From positions 1-42,174 of the forward strand of contig NZ_JBLZFY010000031.1 in the NCBI RefSeq assembly GCF_050753365.1: a DNA stretch of 42,174 bases, written 5' to 3'. This DNA comes from Geminocystis sp050753365 (GTDB lineage: Bacteria > Cyanobacteriota > Cyanobacteriia > Cyanobacteriales > Cyanobacteriaceae). Positions 33,359-40,853 of this stretch are shown piece by piece (position 1 is the first letter of the stretch; each line of letters starts with the position of its first letter). The notes beneath the pieces were generated by a model that worked only from the letters and a program-made list of their open reading frames with translations, made no database searches and had not been told where the DNA came from. The position numbers were made by a program, and so were the translations under genes.

Positions 33359-33712
33359 TTAACTTCTAATTCTTATTTTATTTTTTTCGACAATCCATAA
33401 AGTTTGATTAACAGTTTCTTTTTGTAACAATGGGATAATTTTTTCAAAAATAGGTAGTAAATATAATTTATCTTGACGGGATGCTCTCAAGACAATAATG
33501 CCGGGGTAATTTTGAGGAGGATAAGCCCGAATATCAGCAAAATCTAAATCTAATGTAACTAAAATACGGTTTTCTTGTTGACAAACTTCAATAATATTTT
33601 CATCAGGTTTTCCACAAAGATTTTCTTCTTTAACAGTTTCAGCATTATATCCTTGCGATCGTAATAATTCGGCAAATTCTACGGGTAAATTTTCGTCTAT
33701 TTTAAATTTCAT
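33359..33712 (-). CDS. DUF5615 PIN-like toxin
   Basis: A 117-residue PIN-fold protein of the Mut7-C/DUF5615 type. The acidic residues are in FKIDENLPVEFAELLRSQGY (D6, E7 near the start), in CGKPDENI, and in ILVTLDLDFAD near residue 56; these cluster into a metal site as in PIN ribonucleases. Its upstream partner encodes a DUF433 protein; the stop codon and the ATG are 3 bp apart, a typical toxin-antitoxin arrangement. The function as an RNase toxin is inferred from family and context. Both lie between the two copies of the 114-bp hicA repeat. Confidence 0.85.
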   Translation of the reverse strand: MKFKIDENLPVEFAELLRSQGYNAETVKEENLCGKPDENIIEVCQQENRILVTLDLDFADIRAYPPQNYPGIIVLRASRQDKLYLLPIFEKIIPLLQKETVNQTLWIVEKNKIRIRS

Positions 33713-33715
33713 GAA

Positions 33716-33943
33716 TTATGCTGTTAATAAAATAACACGCTCACGGGCTAATTGTGCACCATAAGCAAGGGTTGCGAAGATGTCTTCTTGAGACAAAGAA
33801 GGATAACTTTTAAGAATTTCAGGAATAGTAACACCAACTGCTAAATTATCTAAAATAACAGACACCATAATCCGTGTATCTTTAATACAGGCTTTTCCAT
33901 GACAAATATTTTGATCAATTACAATTCTTTCTTGCCAATTCAT
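33716..33943 (-). CDS. DUF433 family antitoxin
   Basis: A 75-residue protein beginning MNWQERIVIDQNICHGKACIKDTRIMVSVILDNLAVG, the DUF433 pattern (ID...HGKACIKDTRI), with a VTIPEILKSYPSLSQEDIFATLAYGA helix pair that forms a small winged-helix-like fold. DUF433 proteins are usually antitoxins of DUF5615/PIN-like toxins. It is encoded 3 bp upstream of its toxin and transcribed from the 115-bp gap that separates it from the hicA end. Confidence 0.88.
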   Translation of the reverse strand: MNWQERIVIDQNICHGKACIKDTRIMVSVILDNLAVGVTIPEILKSYPSLSQEDIFATLAYGAQLARERVILLTA

Positions 33944-34058
33944 TACTTTTAATCACTATAATCGTTTATTTTTCTATATTTTATCAGACAAAATCTCGAT
34001 CGAACTTTCTACCTTAATCGAACCTTGTCTAATGGTAACTTTATAAAATATATTTAAG

Positions 34059-34202
34059 TTAAAATCTTTTATCTAATCCTGCTTGTTTGCAAATTTGATT
34101 AGCTGTAATTCGATCGAAAATGTTATGCCTTTTGACGGGAATAGTAATTTCATCATTGGTGTAAATAGAATGATTGCCTCCTTCTCTTCTTTTTACCGAC
34201 AT
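34059..34202 (-). CDS. hicA: Short HicA toxin (47 aa), coupled to hicB
   Basis: A 47-residue frame, MSVKRREGGNHSIYT then NDEITIPVKRHN and a C-terminal ANQICKQAGLDKRF. H11 in GGNH is the position of the HicA catalytic histidine, and IPVKRHN-x(n)-KQAGL matches the C-terminal half of the fold. The usual N-terminal helix of about 20 residues is missing: the frame upstream runs into a stop after three codons. The start overlaps the hicB stop as TAATG, so translation is coupled. It may be a natural mini-HicA or a truncated toxin. The last 35 or so codons lie in the 114-bp direct repeat. Confidence 0.75.
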   Translation of the reverse strand: MSVKRREGGNHSIYTNDEITIPVKRHNIFDRITANQICKQAGLDKRF

Positions 34203-34426
34203 TAGGCAACCTCAATGGATAAACTTTCGATAATGTTATTCTCATTTAAGGGAATGGGTTTTTCCAACTGTTGATAGGCTAAAATCATTTCCTTTAAAGC
34301 ATCTTCGAGCATCAAACGACATTCTGCTAGATTTTTTCCTTCGGTAATGACTTCTTGGCATTCTATAATTTGTCCCATATATCCAGATGGAATTTTTGTA
34401 TATTTAGCCGTGTATTTATATTTCAT
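34202..34426 (-). CDS. hicB: HicB-like antitoxin
   Basis: A 74-residue protein with the HicB core: KYTKIPSGYMGQIIECQEVITEGKNLAECRLMLEDALKEMILAYQQ. The segment ending ITEGKNLAECRLMLEDAL is the family signature. There is no C-terminal DNA-binding domain, so this is the short HicB type. It ends with TAATG shared with hicA. The order (antitoxin first, toxin second) is a known variant of hic operons. The initiation codon at 34426 is preceded by AAAAAGTGAGCTT, a weak ribosome site. Confidence 0.88.
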   Translation of the reverse strand: MKYKYTAKYTKIPSGYMGQIIECQEVITEGKNLAECRLMLEDALKEMILAYQQLEKPIPLNENNIIESLSIEVA

Positions 34427-34556
34427 AAGCTCACTTTTTGATCCTATTTAATCGATATTTATGAGTGGATAAGAGATAATGAAGTAATGATTAAAGGAAT
34501 TTTTGTTTAAACTCACATTGTGCATATATCAATTTATCTTCATATCCACATAAAGA

Positions 34557-34760
34557 TTACTTTAGATTTGCCCTAGCATCCATTACCGCTAACACAAAAC
34601 AAACGATCGTTAAGGGAATACTTAAAGCTAAAATAATTGAGGTATTCATTTGTCCTAATTGGGGCATACCTGAGCTTAACTCAAATATCGAACCAACACA
34701 AGCGATCGCAGCTATAGAAGAAAGGAGTAGTAATAAACCACTCTTAGGAGTCATGTACAT
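34557..34760 (-). CDS. Small two-helix membrane protein of unknown function
   Basis: A 67-residue protein (65 if started at the internal ATG at 34754) with two hydrophobic segments, about 7-28 and 40-60, joined by FELSSGMPQLGQMN. The second segment is followed by AVMDARANLK, a basic end that should face the cytoplasm. I do not recognise it with certainty; small proteins of this size with the MTPKSGLLLL start are common among cyanobacterial conserved hypotheticals. It is separated from hicB by 130 bp and is divergent from the AEC transporter. Confidence 0.65.
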   Translation of the reverse strand: MYMTPKSGLLLLLSSIAAIACVGSIFELSSGMPQLGQMNTSIILALSIPLTIVCFVLAVMDARANLK

Positions 34761-34941
34761 AAGTATTTAAAATATTTTTGATGGCATTATTTATTTCAAC
34801 ATTATTAGCACGATCGAGAACAATTAACAATATTTTCGAGATAAAAGAATAATGATTTAAACTTGAATCAAGTTGATTGCTTAATATATTGCAATAGGAA
34901 AAAAAAGCGTAGTATCAATAAATTTTAAAGTATAAATCATT

Positions 34942-35838
34942 GTGAATATAATTTTATCCTCAGTTTTACCCGTAGCCTTAATAATTCTCATGGGTTATGT
35001 GGCAAACAAAATTCTAAAATTAGATCAATCAACATTATCTCAGATTAGTGTTTATATCCTCGCTCCAGCTTTAGTTATTGATAGCTTTTATCGCACTACC
35101 ATCTCCACAGAAGCCGCCTTGAGATTACTATTAGGATATATTTTAACGACCTCAATTATCTATGGTGCAGTCTTAATTATTAGTCGATGCCTAAAATTAT
35201 CCACTGACGATGATAAAGCATTATTCGCCATTAGTTTATGTCCTAATAATGGGAATATGGGATTATCTATCATTGCTTTTTCTTTGGGTAACGAAGGCTT
35301 AGAAAGAGCCGTAATTTATATGATTTTTTCTAGTATGGTTTTATTTGGACTCTTACCCGTGATGTTAAAGGGTGATAGCTTAATCATTACCCTAAAATCT
35401 ATGTGGCAATTACCCTTAATTTGGTCTATGATTATCGGTATTATTCTACATCTGACAGATATAACATTACCTTTTAATCTTGGTAAAAGTGTGGAGTGGT
35501 TAGGTATTTCTTCTATTCCCATTGCGTTAATTATTTTGGGAATGCAGTTAAGTAAAACGAAATTTGAGTTTGGGATGACTGAGTTTTATGCTACGATCGG
35601 ACGACTTGCGATCGCACCGATAATAGCTTATGGTATAGGGATATTAGTTGGTTTAGAAGGATTAGATTTAAAAGTATTAACTTTACAAACCGCCATGCCA
35701 ACGGCAGTTAATGCGGTAGTAATGGTAAAGGAATTTGGAGGCAATGCCGTCATGGTGGCAAGAACAATTATTATTTCTACATTAGCTAGTTTTGCCACTT
35801 TACCTTTCATTATTTGGTTAGTCACTGATGTTACCTGA
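34942..35838 (+). CDS. AEC family transporter (auxin-efflux-carrier-like)
   Basis: A 298-residue membrane protein with about ten hydrophobic segments and the AEC layout: MNIILSSVLPVALIILMGYVANK, LAPALVIDSFYRTT, LCPNNGNMGLSIIAFSLG (the discontinuous central region with the NNGNMG motif), and the second-half repeat TAMPTAVNAVVMVKEFGG. Bacterial members export or exchange malate, citrate or other small organic acids; the substrate here is not apparent. The start codon is GTG at 34942, which gives MNIILSS. A bidirectional terminator lies just past the end. Confidence 0.88.
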   Translation: MNIILSSVLPVALIILMGYVANKILKLDQSTLSQISVYILAPALVIDSFYRTTISTEAALRLLLGYILTTSIIYGAVLIISRCLKLSTDDDKALFAISLCPNNGNMGLSIIAFSLGNEGLERAVIYMIFSSMVLFGLLPVMLKGDSLIITLKSMWQLPLIWSMIIGIILHLTDITLPFNLGKSVEWLGISSIPIALIILGMQLSKTKFEFGMTEFYATIGRLAIAPIIAYGIGILVGLEGLDLKVLTLQTAMPTAVNAVVMVKEFGGNAVMVARTIIISTLASFATLPFIIWLVTDVT

Positions 35839-35883
35839 ATAACTTACAACCGCAATTAGCTTTTAAAAATTAACTTAAAAAAT

Positions 35884-35903
35884 ACAGGCAAGATGCCTGT
35901 TTT
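35884..35903. terminator. Bidirectional terminator between the AEC gene and murB
   Basis: ACAGGCA-AGA-TGCCTGT is a perfect 7-bp stem with a 3-base loop, followed by TTTT on the plus strand, and by TATTTTTT on the minus strand. It sits between two converging genes. Confidence 0.8.
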
Positions 35904-35906
35904 ACG

Positions 35907-36809
35907 TTAAAATTGTCCTAATAATTTAACTTCAGGATGTAACAAAATTGAGCATTTTTCTTGTACTTGTTCTTGTACATGGTTAATTAAGGTAAAAATA
36001 TCCCTAGCGGTAGCATTTCCTGAGTTGATGATAAAATTTGCGTGGCGATGGGCAACTTGAGCGCCTCCAATTTGATAACCTTTTAAGCCAATATTTTCAA
36101 TTAACCATCCTGCCGCTTGGGGATAAGGATTGCGAAACACACTACCACAACTAGGCTTATCGTAAGGTTGGGTACTTTTTCTCATGCGGAAATTTTGGGT
36201 GGTAATCTCTAGCATTGTTTCCCTATCCACATCGGGGGTTAAGGCTAAAGTCGCTTTTAACACTAAGGCTTTTTCTTTTTGTAATCTCGACGATCGATAG
36301 TTATACTCTAAATCATCTTTAGAGAGAATTTCCATACTACCGTCTCCGTAAACTACCACAGCATTAATTAAAATATCAGACATTGAGCCTTTATGCGCCC
36401 CAGCATTCATTACCACCGCACCGCCAATAGTGCCGGGGATGCCTACCGCCCAATCTAAGCCTTGCCAACCACGTTTAGCGGCTTTCCATGCCAGTTTTGG
36501 CAAGGGGTATCCGGCACCGACTGTGATGGTATTATTTTCTTCGTTAACCTCACACTCTTTAAGATACTTGGTATTTAAGACTAATCCTTCTACTCCTTTG
36601 TCACTGACGAGTAAATTTGAGCCTCCTCCCATGCAAGTAAAGGGAATTTGTTGTTTTTCTATCCATTCAAATACCGCTTGAATCTCATCCCAAGATTTAG
36701 GCTCAACATACCATTGTGCGTTACCGCCCACTCGGTAGGAAGTGTAATTAGATAAAGCGACAGAGTGATGAATGTGGCATTCGGTGCCGGGTAAACAGAT
36801 GCTTTTCAT
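35907..36809 (-). CDS. murB: UDP-N-acetylenolpyruvoylglucosamine reductase
   Basis: A 300-residue FAD enzyme that completes UDP-MurNAc. Motifs are YTSYRVGGNAQWYVEPKS at residues 23-40, MGGGSNLLVSDKG near 60 (FAD-binding), GIPGTIGGAVVMNAG near 125, KATLAL, and KPSCGSVFRNP near 218 with the catalytic serine, followed by the RHANFIIN block. Its length corresponds to the type II (about 300 residue) MurB without the type I C-terminal domain. It is read on the same strand as murC, which lies 230 bp upstream, so the two murein genes may share regulation even if not the same transcript. Confidence 0.95.
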   Translation of the reverse strand: MKSICLPGTECHIHHSVALSNYTSYRVGGNAQWYVEPKSWDEIQAVFEWIEKQQIPFTCMGGGSNLLVSDKGVEGLVLNTKYLKECEVNEENNTITVGAGYPLPKLAWKAAKRGWQGLDWAVGIPGTIGGAVVMNAGAHKGSMSDILINAVVVYGDGSMEILSKDDLEYNYRSSRLQKEKALVLKATLALTPDVDRETMLEITTQNFRMRKSTQPYDKPSCGSVFRNPYPQAAGWLIENIGLKGYQIGGAQVAHRHANFIINSGNATARDIFTLINHVQEQVQEKCSILLHPEVKLLGQF

Positions 36810-36850
36810 AGTGATAATTTATATAAATGATTATAAATGATAAGGAAGAA

Positions 36851-37036
36851 TTGAAGAATGAAAAATGAAGAATGAAGAATTAAAGGTGTTAATCAATAAC
36901 ACGCCGTGTAATAAATTACACATCTAACAAAATCACGTTCAATAAATTGAACTCTAAATTGTTTAAGGAGTTAATATTATTCATTACTCATTCCTCATTC
37001 CTCATTACTCATTACTCATTACTCATTCCTCATTCC
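36851..37036. repeat. GAATGAA and CATTACT/CATTCCT arrays
   Basis: GAATGAA-like units at about 36851-36880 and CATTACT/CATTCCT heptamers at about 36981-37036, with copy C of the two-hairpin element between them. Together these fill nearly the entire spacer between murB and murC. Confidence 0.8.
36885..36953 (+). repeat. Two-hairpin interspersed element, copy C
   Basis: GGTGTTAATCAATAACACGC, then CGTGTAATAAATTACACATC, then AACAAAATCACGTTC and AATAAATTGAACT. The first stem is CGTGTAAT/ATTACACA, with one end mismatch, and the second GTTCAAT/ATTGAAC is perfect. Confidence 0.8.
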
Positions 37037-37039
37037 CGT

Positions 37040-38509
37040 TTAGGCTACTTGAGGTAGATTAACGGTATTTAGTTTTACTAATTGAGGAATAATTTGATTA
37101 AGATTTCCTGCACCTAAAAATAAGGTTAAGTCGTCGGGTTGTAAAAAGTCGGCTAAAAATTCTGTCATAGTAGATAGGTTCGGATGATAGTAAACTCGAT
37201 CGTGATATTCTTTCATCTTAGTTACTAAAGTTTCTCCCGTAACCCCTTGATTATTGGTTTCTCCTGCACTATAAACATCCGTAAGAATCACGATGTCGGC
37301 TTCGGTAAAACATTGGGCAAATTCTTCTAAAAAAGTAGCAGTGCGACTATAACGGTGAGGTTGAAAGATGGCGACTAATCTTTTTGCTTGGTATTGAGGT
37401 AATCTCGATCGAGCCCCTTGTAAGGTACAACGAATTTCGCTAGGATGGTGAGCATAATCGTCAATTAATGTGCCTCCTTTATAAGTACCTTTGTTCTCAA
37501 ATCTTCTTTTTGCTCCTTCAAAAGTACTTAAGGCTTGGGCAATGTCATCAAATTCTAGTCCTAATTTACGTCCTAAAGCAATAGAGGCTAAAGCATTACT
37601 AACGTTATGATTTCCAGACAATAAAAGAGAAATTGTACCTAATAAATGACCATTTTCCCAGATTTGGGCTTCACTACCGAAGGGATGATGAACAATATTT
37701 TTGGCGATATAGTTTGCTGAAGAATCGTCTTTTAGACTATAAGTCACATCTGCCTTAATATATTTTGCCACGACAGGACAATCCACACAAGCGATGATAG
37801 TTTCAGTTTGTGCCGAAAATTCTTGAAAAATATGAACTAATTGCTCTAAAGATTGATAATGATCAGGATGATCTAATTCTATATTAGTAATAATACCAAA
37901 TTGGGGATGATGTTTGACCAAAGAACCATCGGATTCATCGGCTTCCGCCACTAAATAGGAACTTGTACCTAAACGAGCATTTCCTTTCCATGCACTTACT
38001 TCTCCCCCTATAATAACGGTAGGGTCTAAACCACATTGTAAAAGCATATAAGCAATTAAACTGCTGGTAGTAGTTTTGCCGTGCGTTCCCGCTACTGCTA
38101 TACTGTTGTAATCTTTAATTAAAGCGGCTAATAAATCCGAGCGGTGATAGATAGGATAGCCTTTTTCAATGGCACTTTTATATTCACAATTACTGTTATT
38201 AATGGCGGTAGAACAAACGATTTGAGGAACATAGTTACTACTTAAGTTCGCATCAGGAAGGTTGTTTTTTAAATACCTATTTTTGTTTAATTGCTCAAAA
38301 TTTTCTGCGGTTTGGGAGGTAAAAATAGTTGCCCCTACCCTTTCTAATCTTTCCGTTATATGACTTGTACGAATATCCGAACCTGAAACGGGTAAATCTC
38401 TTTTGGCTAAAATATAGGCTAAAGCAGACATTCCAATGCCTCCGATGCCAATAAAATGAAAAGGTTTACCCTGCAAATCTATTTCTTTCATAGTTATATT
38501 CTCCTGCAC
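37040..38509 (-). CDS. murC: UDP-N-acetylmuramate--L-alanine ligase
   Basis: A 489-residue Mur ligase. HFIGIGGIGMSALAYILA near residue 13 is the MurC N-terminal signature; VAGTHGKTTTSSL near 117 is the ATP loop; DESDGSLV near 193 and TNIELDHPDHY near 208 are ligase motifs; GAKRRFENKG near 340 and DDYAHHPSEI near 359 begin the C-terminal domain. It joins L-alanine to UDP-MurNAc, the first amino acid of the peptide stem. The N-terminal MQENITMKEIDLQ precedes the fold with a possible second start at residue 7 (MKEIDLQ). I kept the upstream ATG; the shorter one is possible. Confidence 0.95.
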   Translation of the reverse strand: MQENITMKEIDLQGKPFHFIGIGGIGMSALAYILAKRDLPVSGSDIRTSHITERLERVGATIFTSQTAENFEQLNKNRYLKNNLPDANLSSNYVPQIVCSTAINNSNCEYKSAIEKGYPIYHRSDLLAALIKDYNSIAVAGTHGKTTTSSLIAYMLLQCGLDPTVIIGGEVSAWKGNARLGTSSYLVAEADESDGSLVKHHPQFGIITNIELDHPDHYQSLEQLVHIFQEFSAQTETIIACVDCPVVAKYIKADVTYSLKDDSSANYIAKNIVHHPFGSEAQIWENGHLLGTISLLLSGNHNVSNALASIALGRKLGLEFDDIAQALSTFEGAKRRFENKGTYKGGTLIDDYAHHPSEIRCTLQGARSRLPQYQAKRLVAIFQPHRYSRTATFLEEFAQCFTEADIVILTDVYSAGETNNQGVTGETLVTKMKEYHDRVYYHPNLSTMTEFLADFLQPDDLTLFLGAGNLNQIIPQLVKLNTVNLPQVA

Positions 38510-38887
38510 ACCAAAATAAGTAGTAACTATAATTTAGTTTTAATGATATACTGATTTTTGTAAATCATACCAGCATTGTTGTTTTTATTTTCGATCGAAC
38601 TATAGTAAATTTGTTTAAAAATCTCATTAATATTTTTTCACCATTAAATTTTTTTTGTTTATATCTGATTTACATATTTCTGGTTTTGTTTTCCCCTTAA
38701 AAAATAAAGGCTTAATATAACATATATAGACACTGTAAAAAAGTTAATCAATAAACTAAGACGCATTTAACTTACAGTTTTTATTAACAAGGGGTTTAAA
38801 CCCCTTGCCCATGAATTCATCGTTTACCTGTTGCCTTTTGCCTTTTGCCTACCTCTATCAGTAAACTTAAATGCAAACTAGCTTAGT
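38510..38887. repeat. Gap between murC and the TPR gene, with MITE-like element
   Basis: This 378-bp gap contains the murC promoter at its left end and the second long MITE-like element at 38756-38886 at its right end. The middle is AT-rich (TTTTTTTGTTTATATC) and shows nothing else that I can support. Confidence 0.6.
38756..38886 (+). mobile_element. MITE-like element, about 131 bp, copy 2
   Basis: Begins CTAAGACGCATTTAACTTAC and ends GTAAACTTAAATGCAAACTA then GCTTAG. In between is the perfect 20-bp palindrome CAAGGGGTTTAAACCCCTTG at 38788-38807, and heptamers of the TGCCTTT type at 38830-38851. The ends match those of the element at 14902-15030 in inverted orientation. The right end touches the start codon of the TPR gene, so the element now supplies its leader. 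No transposase or other coding content. Confidence 0.6.
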
Positions 38888-39499
38888 ATGATTGATACAA
38901 ATGTTTTAGAGTCAGATTTAACCAAATGTAATCAAAGATTAAAAACTTATCCTTTTGATCCTCGAATGTATATTTATCGAGGTATGATTTATTTTAAGTT
39001 AATTCGATTAGAAGAATCTTTACGGGATTTTAATAAGGCAGAGGAGTTAAACCCTCAATTGACTCCTTATCTTTGGCAGAGGGGTATCACCTATTATTAT
39101 TTGCAAAAATACGCTAAAGCCGCACGGCAGTTTGAAGTGGATTTAAGTATTAATTCTTTAGATATAGAAGAAACTATTTGGTATTACCTTTCGATCGCCC
39201 AGTTAGAGGATGCACAGTCAGCAAGAAATAGTTTATTACCCGTGAAACCCGACGCTCGATCGTTTATGACCTCAATATACCGACTTTTTGCAGGTAAAGC
39301 AACCATACAAACCATCATTAATAATGCCAATACCAAGGATATAAGAGAGATGTTTTATCTAAATCTTTATATCGGTTTATATTATGAAGCCCAAAGAGAA
39401 AAGAGTAAATCTTGGTTTTATATGGATAAAGCTATCTCCTACAAAATTGATGATTATATGTGGTATCTTGCTTGTGTGCATCAACAAATTAGAGTTTAA
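38888..39499 (+). CDS. Tetratricopeptide-repeat protein
   Basis: A 203-residue helical protein. Two TPR units are clear: residues about 22-55 (DPRMYIYRGMIYFKLIRLEESLRDFNKAEELNP) and 56-90 (LTPYLWQRGITYYYLQKYAKAARQFEVDLSIN), with the A-x3-G/Y and small residue pattern; weaker helices follow (ETIWYYLSIAQLEDAQSA, KDIREMFYLNLYIGLYYEAQREKSKSWFYMDKAIS). TPRs bind peptides or other proteins. The Start is one base after the end of a MITE-like element, so the 5' untranslated leader consists of that element. There is no signal peptide. The partner is unknown. Confidence 0.82.
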   Translation: MIDTNVLESDLTKCNQRLKTYPFDPRMYIYRGMIYFKLIRLEESLRDFNKAEELNPQLTPYLWQRGITYYYLQKYAKAARQFEVDLSINSLDIEETIWYYLSIAQLEDAQSARNSLLPVKPDARSFMTSIYRLFAGKATIQTIINNANTKDIREMFYLNLYIGLYYEAQREKSKSWFYMDKAISYKIDDYMWYLACVHQQIRV

Positions 39500-39539
39500 A
39501 CATTCACGTTTGGAAAGGTAAGTTAAAATAAAACTAAAA

Positions 39540-39560
39540 AGAGTAGCCATCGACTACTCT
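39540..39560. terminator. Hairpin after the TPR gene
   Basis: AGAGTAG-CCATCGA-CTACTCT, 7-bp stem and 7-base loop, 41 bp past the stop. There is no T run after it on the plus strand, though the minus strand would read into TTTTTAG. Position makes it the likely transcript end of the TPR gene. Confidence 0.5.
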
Positions 39561-39572
39561 GAATAATTTATA

Positions 39573-39667
39573 GGAATTACGCACCTCTAACGATATTCTG
39601 TCATTCCGAGAGTAGCGAAGGAATCTCAATCCTTTGATTTTTGCGGCAAGTGTGTAACTTCTAATTT
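39573..39667 (+). repeat. Dispersed ~95-bp repeat, copy 1
   Basis: GGAATTACGCACCTCTAACG, then GATATTCTGTCATTCCGAGA, GTAGCGAAGGAATCTCAAT, and CTTTGATTTTTG...TAACTTCTAATTTA. The same sequence with small changes occurs at 40914-41014 in the same orientation. Confidence 0.8.
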
Positions 39668-39692
39668 ACATAAAACTTAAGGACATTTTATC

Positions 39693-40067
39693 ATGACACA
39701 AACCGTTGAAGTTAGTTTAGTTGACATACTCAATAAGCTAGACGTAAAAATAGATAAGTTAGATAGTAAAATTAACGTATTAGAAGATAAACTAGATAGT
39801 AAAATTAACGTATTAGAAGATAAACTAGATAGTAAAATTGACGCATTAGACGACAAACTAAACAGCAAAATTGACTTATTAGAAGATAAACTGAACGGCA
39901 AAATTGACGGATTAGAAGATAAACTGAACGGCAAAATTGACAAGCTAGAAACATCTATAAACAACCGTCTTAATACCTTAACCATAGGGTTTTTAGGTAT
40001 TTTTGGAGTTTTAACAGGTGGTATCTTAGCTATCCTTAGCAAAGTGGTATTTTTTCCTAATCTCTAA
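39693..40067 (+). CDS. Hendecad coiled-coil protein with a C-terminal membrane anchor
   Basis: A 124-residue protein of three parts. Residues 1-21 (MTQTVEVSLVDILNKLDVKID) lead into six 11-residue repeats at 22-87 of the form KLDSKINVLED, encoded at 39756-39953 by 33-bp units; units two and three of the DNA are nearly the same, and the first two translate identically. A short linker (KLETSINNRLNTL) precedes one hydrophobic segment at about 98-119 (FLGIFGVLTGGILAILSKVVFF). The hendecad spacing gives a long, weakly left- or right-handed coiled coil about 100 A long. Small cyanobacterial proteins with such coils and a C-terminal anchor are common; none has a firm function known to me. It is upstream of a Uma2 gene. 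Confidence 0.85.
   Translation: MTQTVEVSLVDILNKLDVKIDKLDSKINVLEDKLDSKINVLEDKLDSKIDALDDKLNSKIDLLEDKLNGKIDGLEDKLNGKIDKLETSINNRLNTLTIGFLGIFGVLTGGILAILSKVVFFPNL
39756..39953 (+). repeat. Six 33-bp in-frame tandem units
   Basis: The six units start at 39756, 39789, 39822, 39855, 39888 and 39921. Units 1 and 2 differ at only two bases; units 3-6 vary more. All are in frame, so copy-number change would alter coiled-coil length by 11 residues per unit without a frameshift. Confidence 0.9.
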
Positions 40068-40165
40068 AAATTCAAAGTAGCTTGAAATATAACTACTTTT
40101 TAACACTTCAAATCATTAAAAATTTATCATATTCAAAGTTGAACAACCAAGATTATTTTTAAGCC

Positions 40166-40834
40166 ATGAATACTAATATCACACTAACTATCGAAAATGG
40201 CGATCGTCTTAACAGTATTGAGTTTGAAAAACTCTCCCATACAATCCCTGAAAACATCAAAACAGAATTAATCAATGGAGTTGTTTATATGGCTGCAGCG
40301 TTAAGATACGAAGGACATGGTTTACCCCATAGCTTAATTATTACTTGGTTAGGCTTTTATATGGCAAATACTTTCGGAGTAGAGTTAGCAGATAATGCGA
40401 CTATCAGATTAGACTTAGACAATCAACCTCAACCCGATGCTTTGCTGAGAATCAAAAAAGGTGGGCAATCGAGAGTTAGCAAAGATGATTATATCGAAGG
40501 CGCACCAGAATTAATTGTGGAAATCGCAGGTTCAACGGCTTCTTATGACTTACATGATAAGCTACAGGTTTATCGTCGTCACGGAGTGAAGGAATATATT
40601 GTTTGGCAGGTATATAGCCGTAAAATAGATTGGTTTTATCTCCATGAAGGAAAGTATCTTACCTTTGAGCCTGATTCTGAGGGATTAATTGAAAGTCAGG
40701 TTTTCCCCGCATTGGTTTTAGCCGTCGATTCTCTTTTGGAGTATGATTTAGCGAAAGTTTTATCGATTTTACAAAAGCACTTAAACTCAGATAGACATTC
40801 GGCGTTTGTGCAAAAACTTAATCTTAACAACTAG
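40166..40834 (+). CDS. Uma2 family endonuclease-like protein (DUF820)
   Basis: A 222-residue protein of the Uma2/DUF820 family, which is abundant in cyanobacteria and has a PD-(D/E)XK nuclease fold. The acidic core lies in QPQPDALLRI (D90 or so), ELIVEIAGSTASYDLHDKLQVYRRHGVKEYIVWQV, the standard Uma2 signature (D in PDALL, E in VEI, then the K/Y in KLQVY and EYIVW). The N-terminal NTNITLTIENGDRLNSIEFEKL is typical. The biological role is unsettled; the family is often close to mobile and toxin-antitoxin islands. It starts 98 bp after the coiled-coil gene on the same strand and is flanked, together with it, by two copies of the ~95-bp repeat. Confidence 0.88.
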   Translation: MNTNITLTIENGDRLNSIEFEKLSHTIPENIKTELINGVVYMAAALRYEGHGLPHSLIITWLGFYMANTFGVELADNATIRLDLDNQPQPDALLRIKKGGQSRVSKDDYIEGAPELIVEIAGSTASYDLHDKLQVYRRHGVKEYIVWQVYSRKIDWFYLHEGKYLTFEPDSEGLIESQVFPALVLAVDSLLEYDLAKVLSILQKHLNSDRHSAFVQKLNLNN

Positions 40835-40853
40835 ATTTTATCTGAAAAGAAGG

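Noticed and set aside
39677..40042. 121-codon open frame antisense to the hendecad protein
   Set aside because: It mirrors the 33-bp repeats and gives Ser/Leu-rich repeats without family features. The plus-strand frame has a better coiled coil and membrane anchor.
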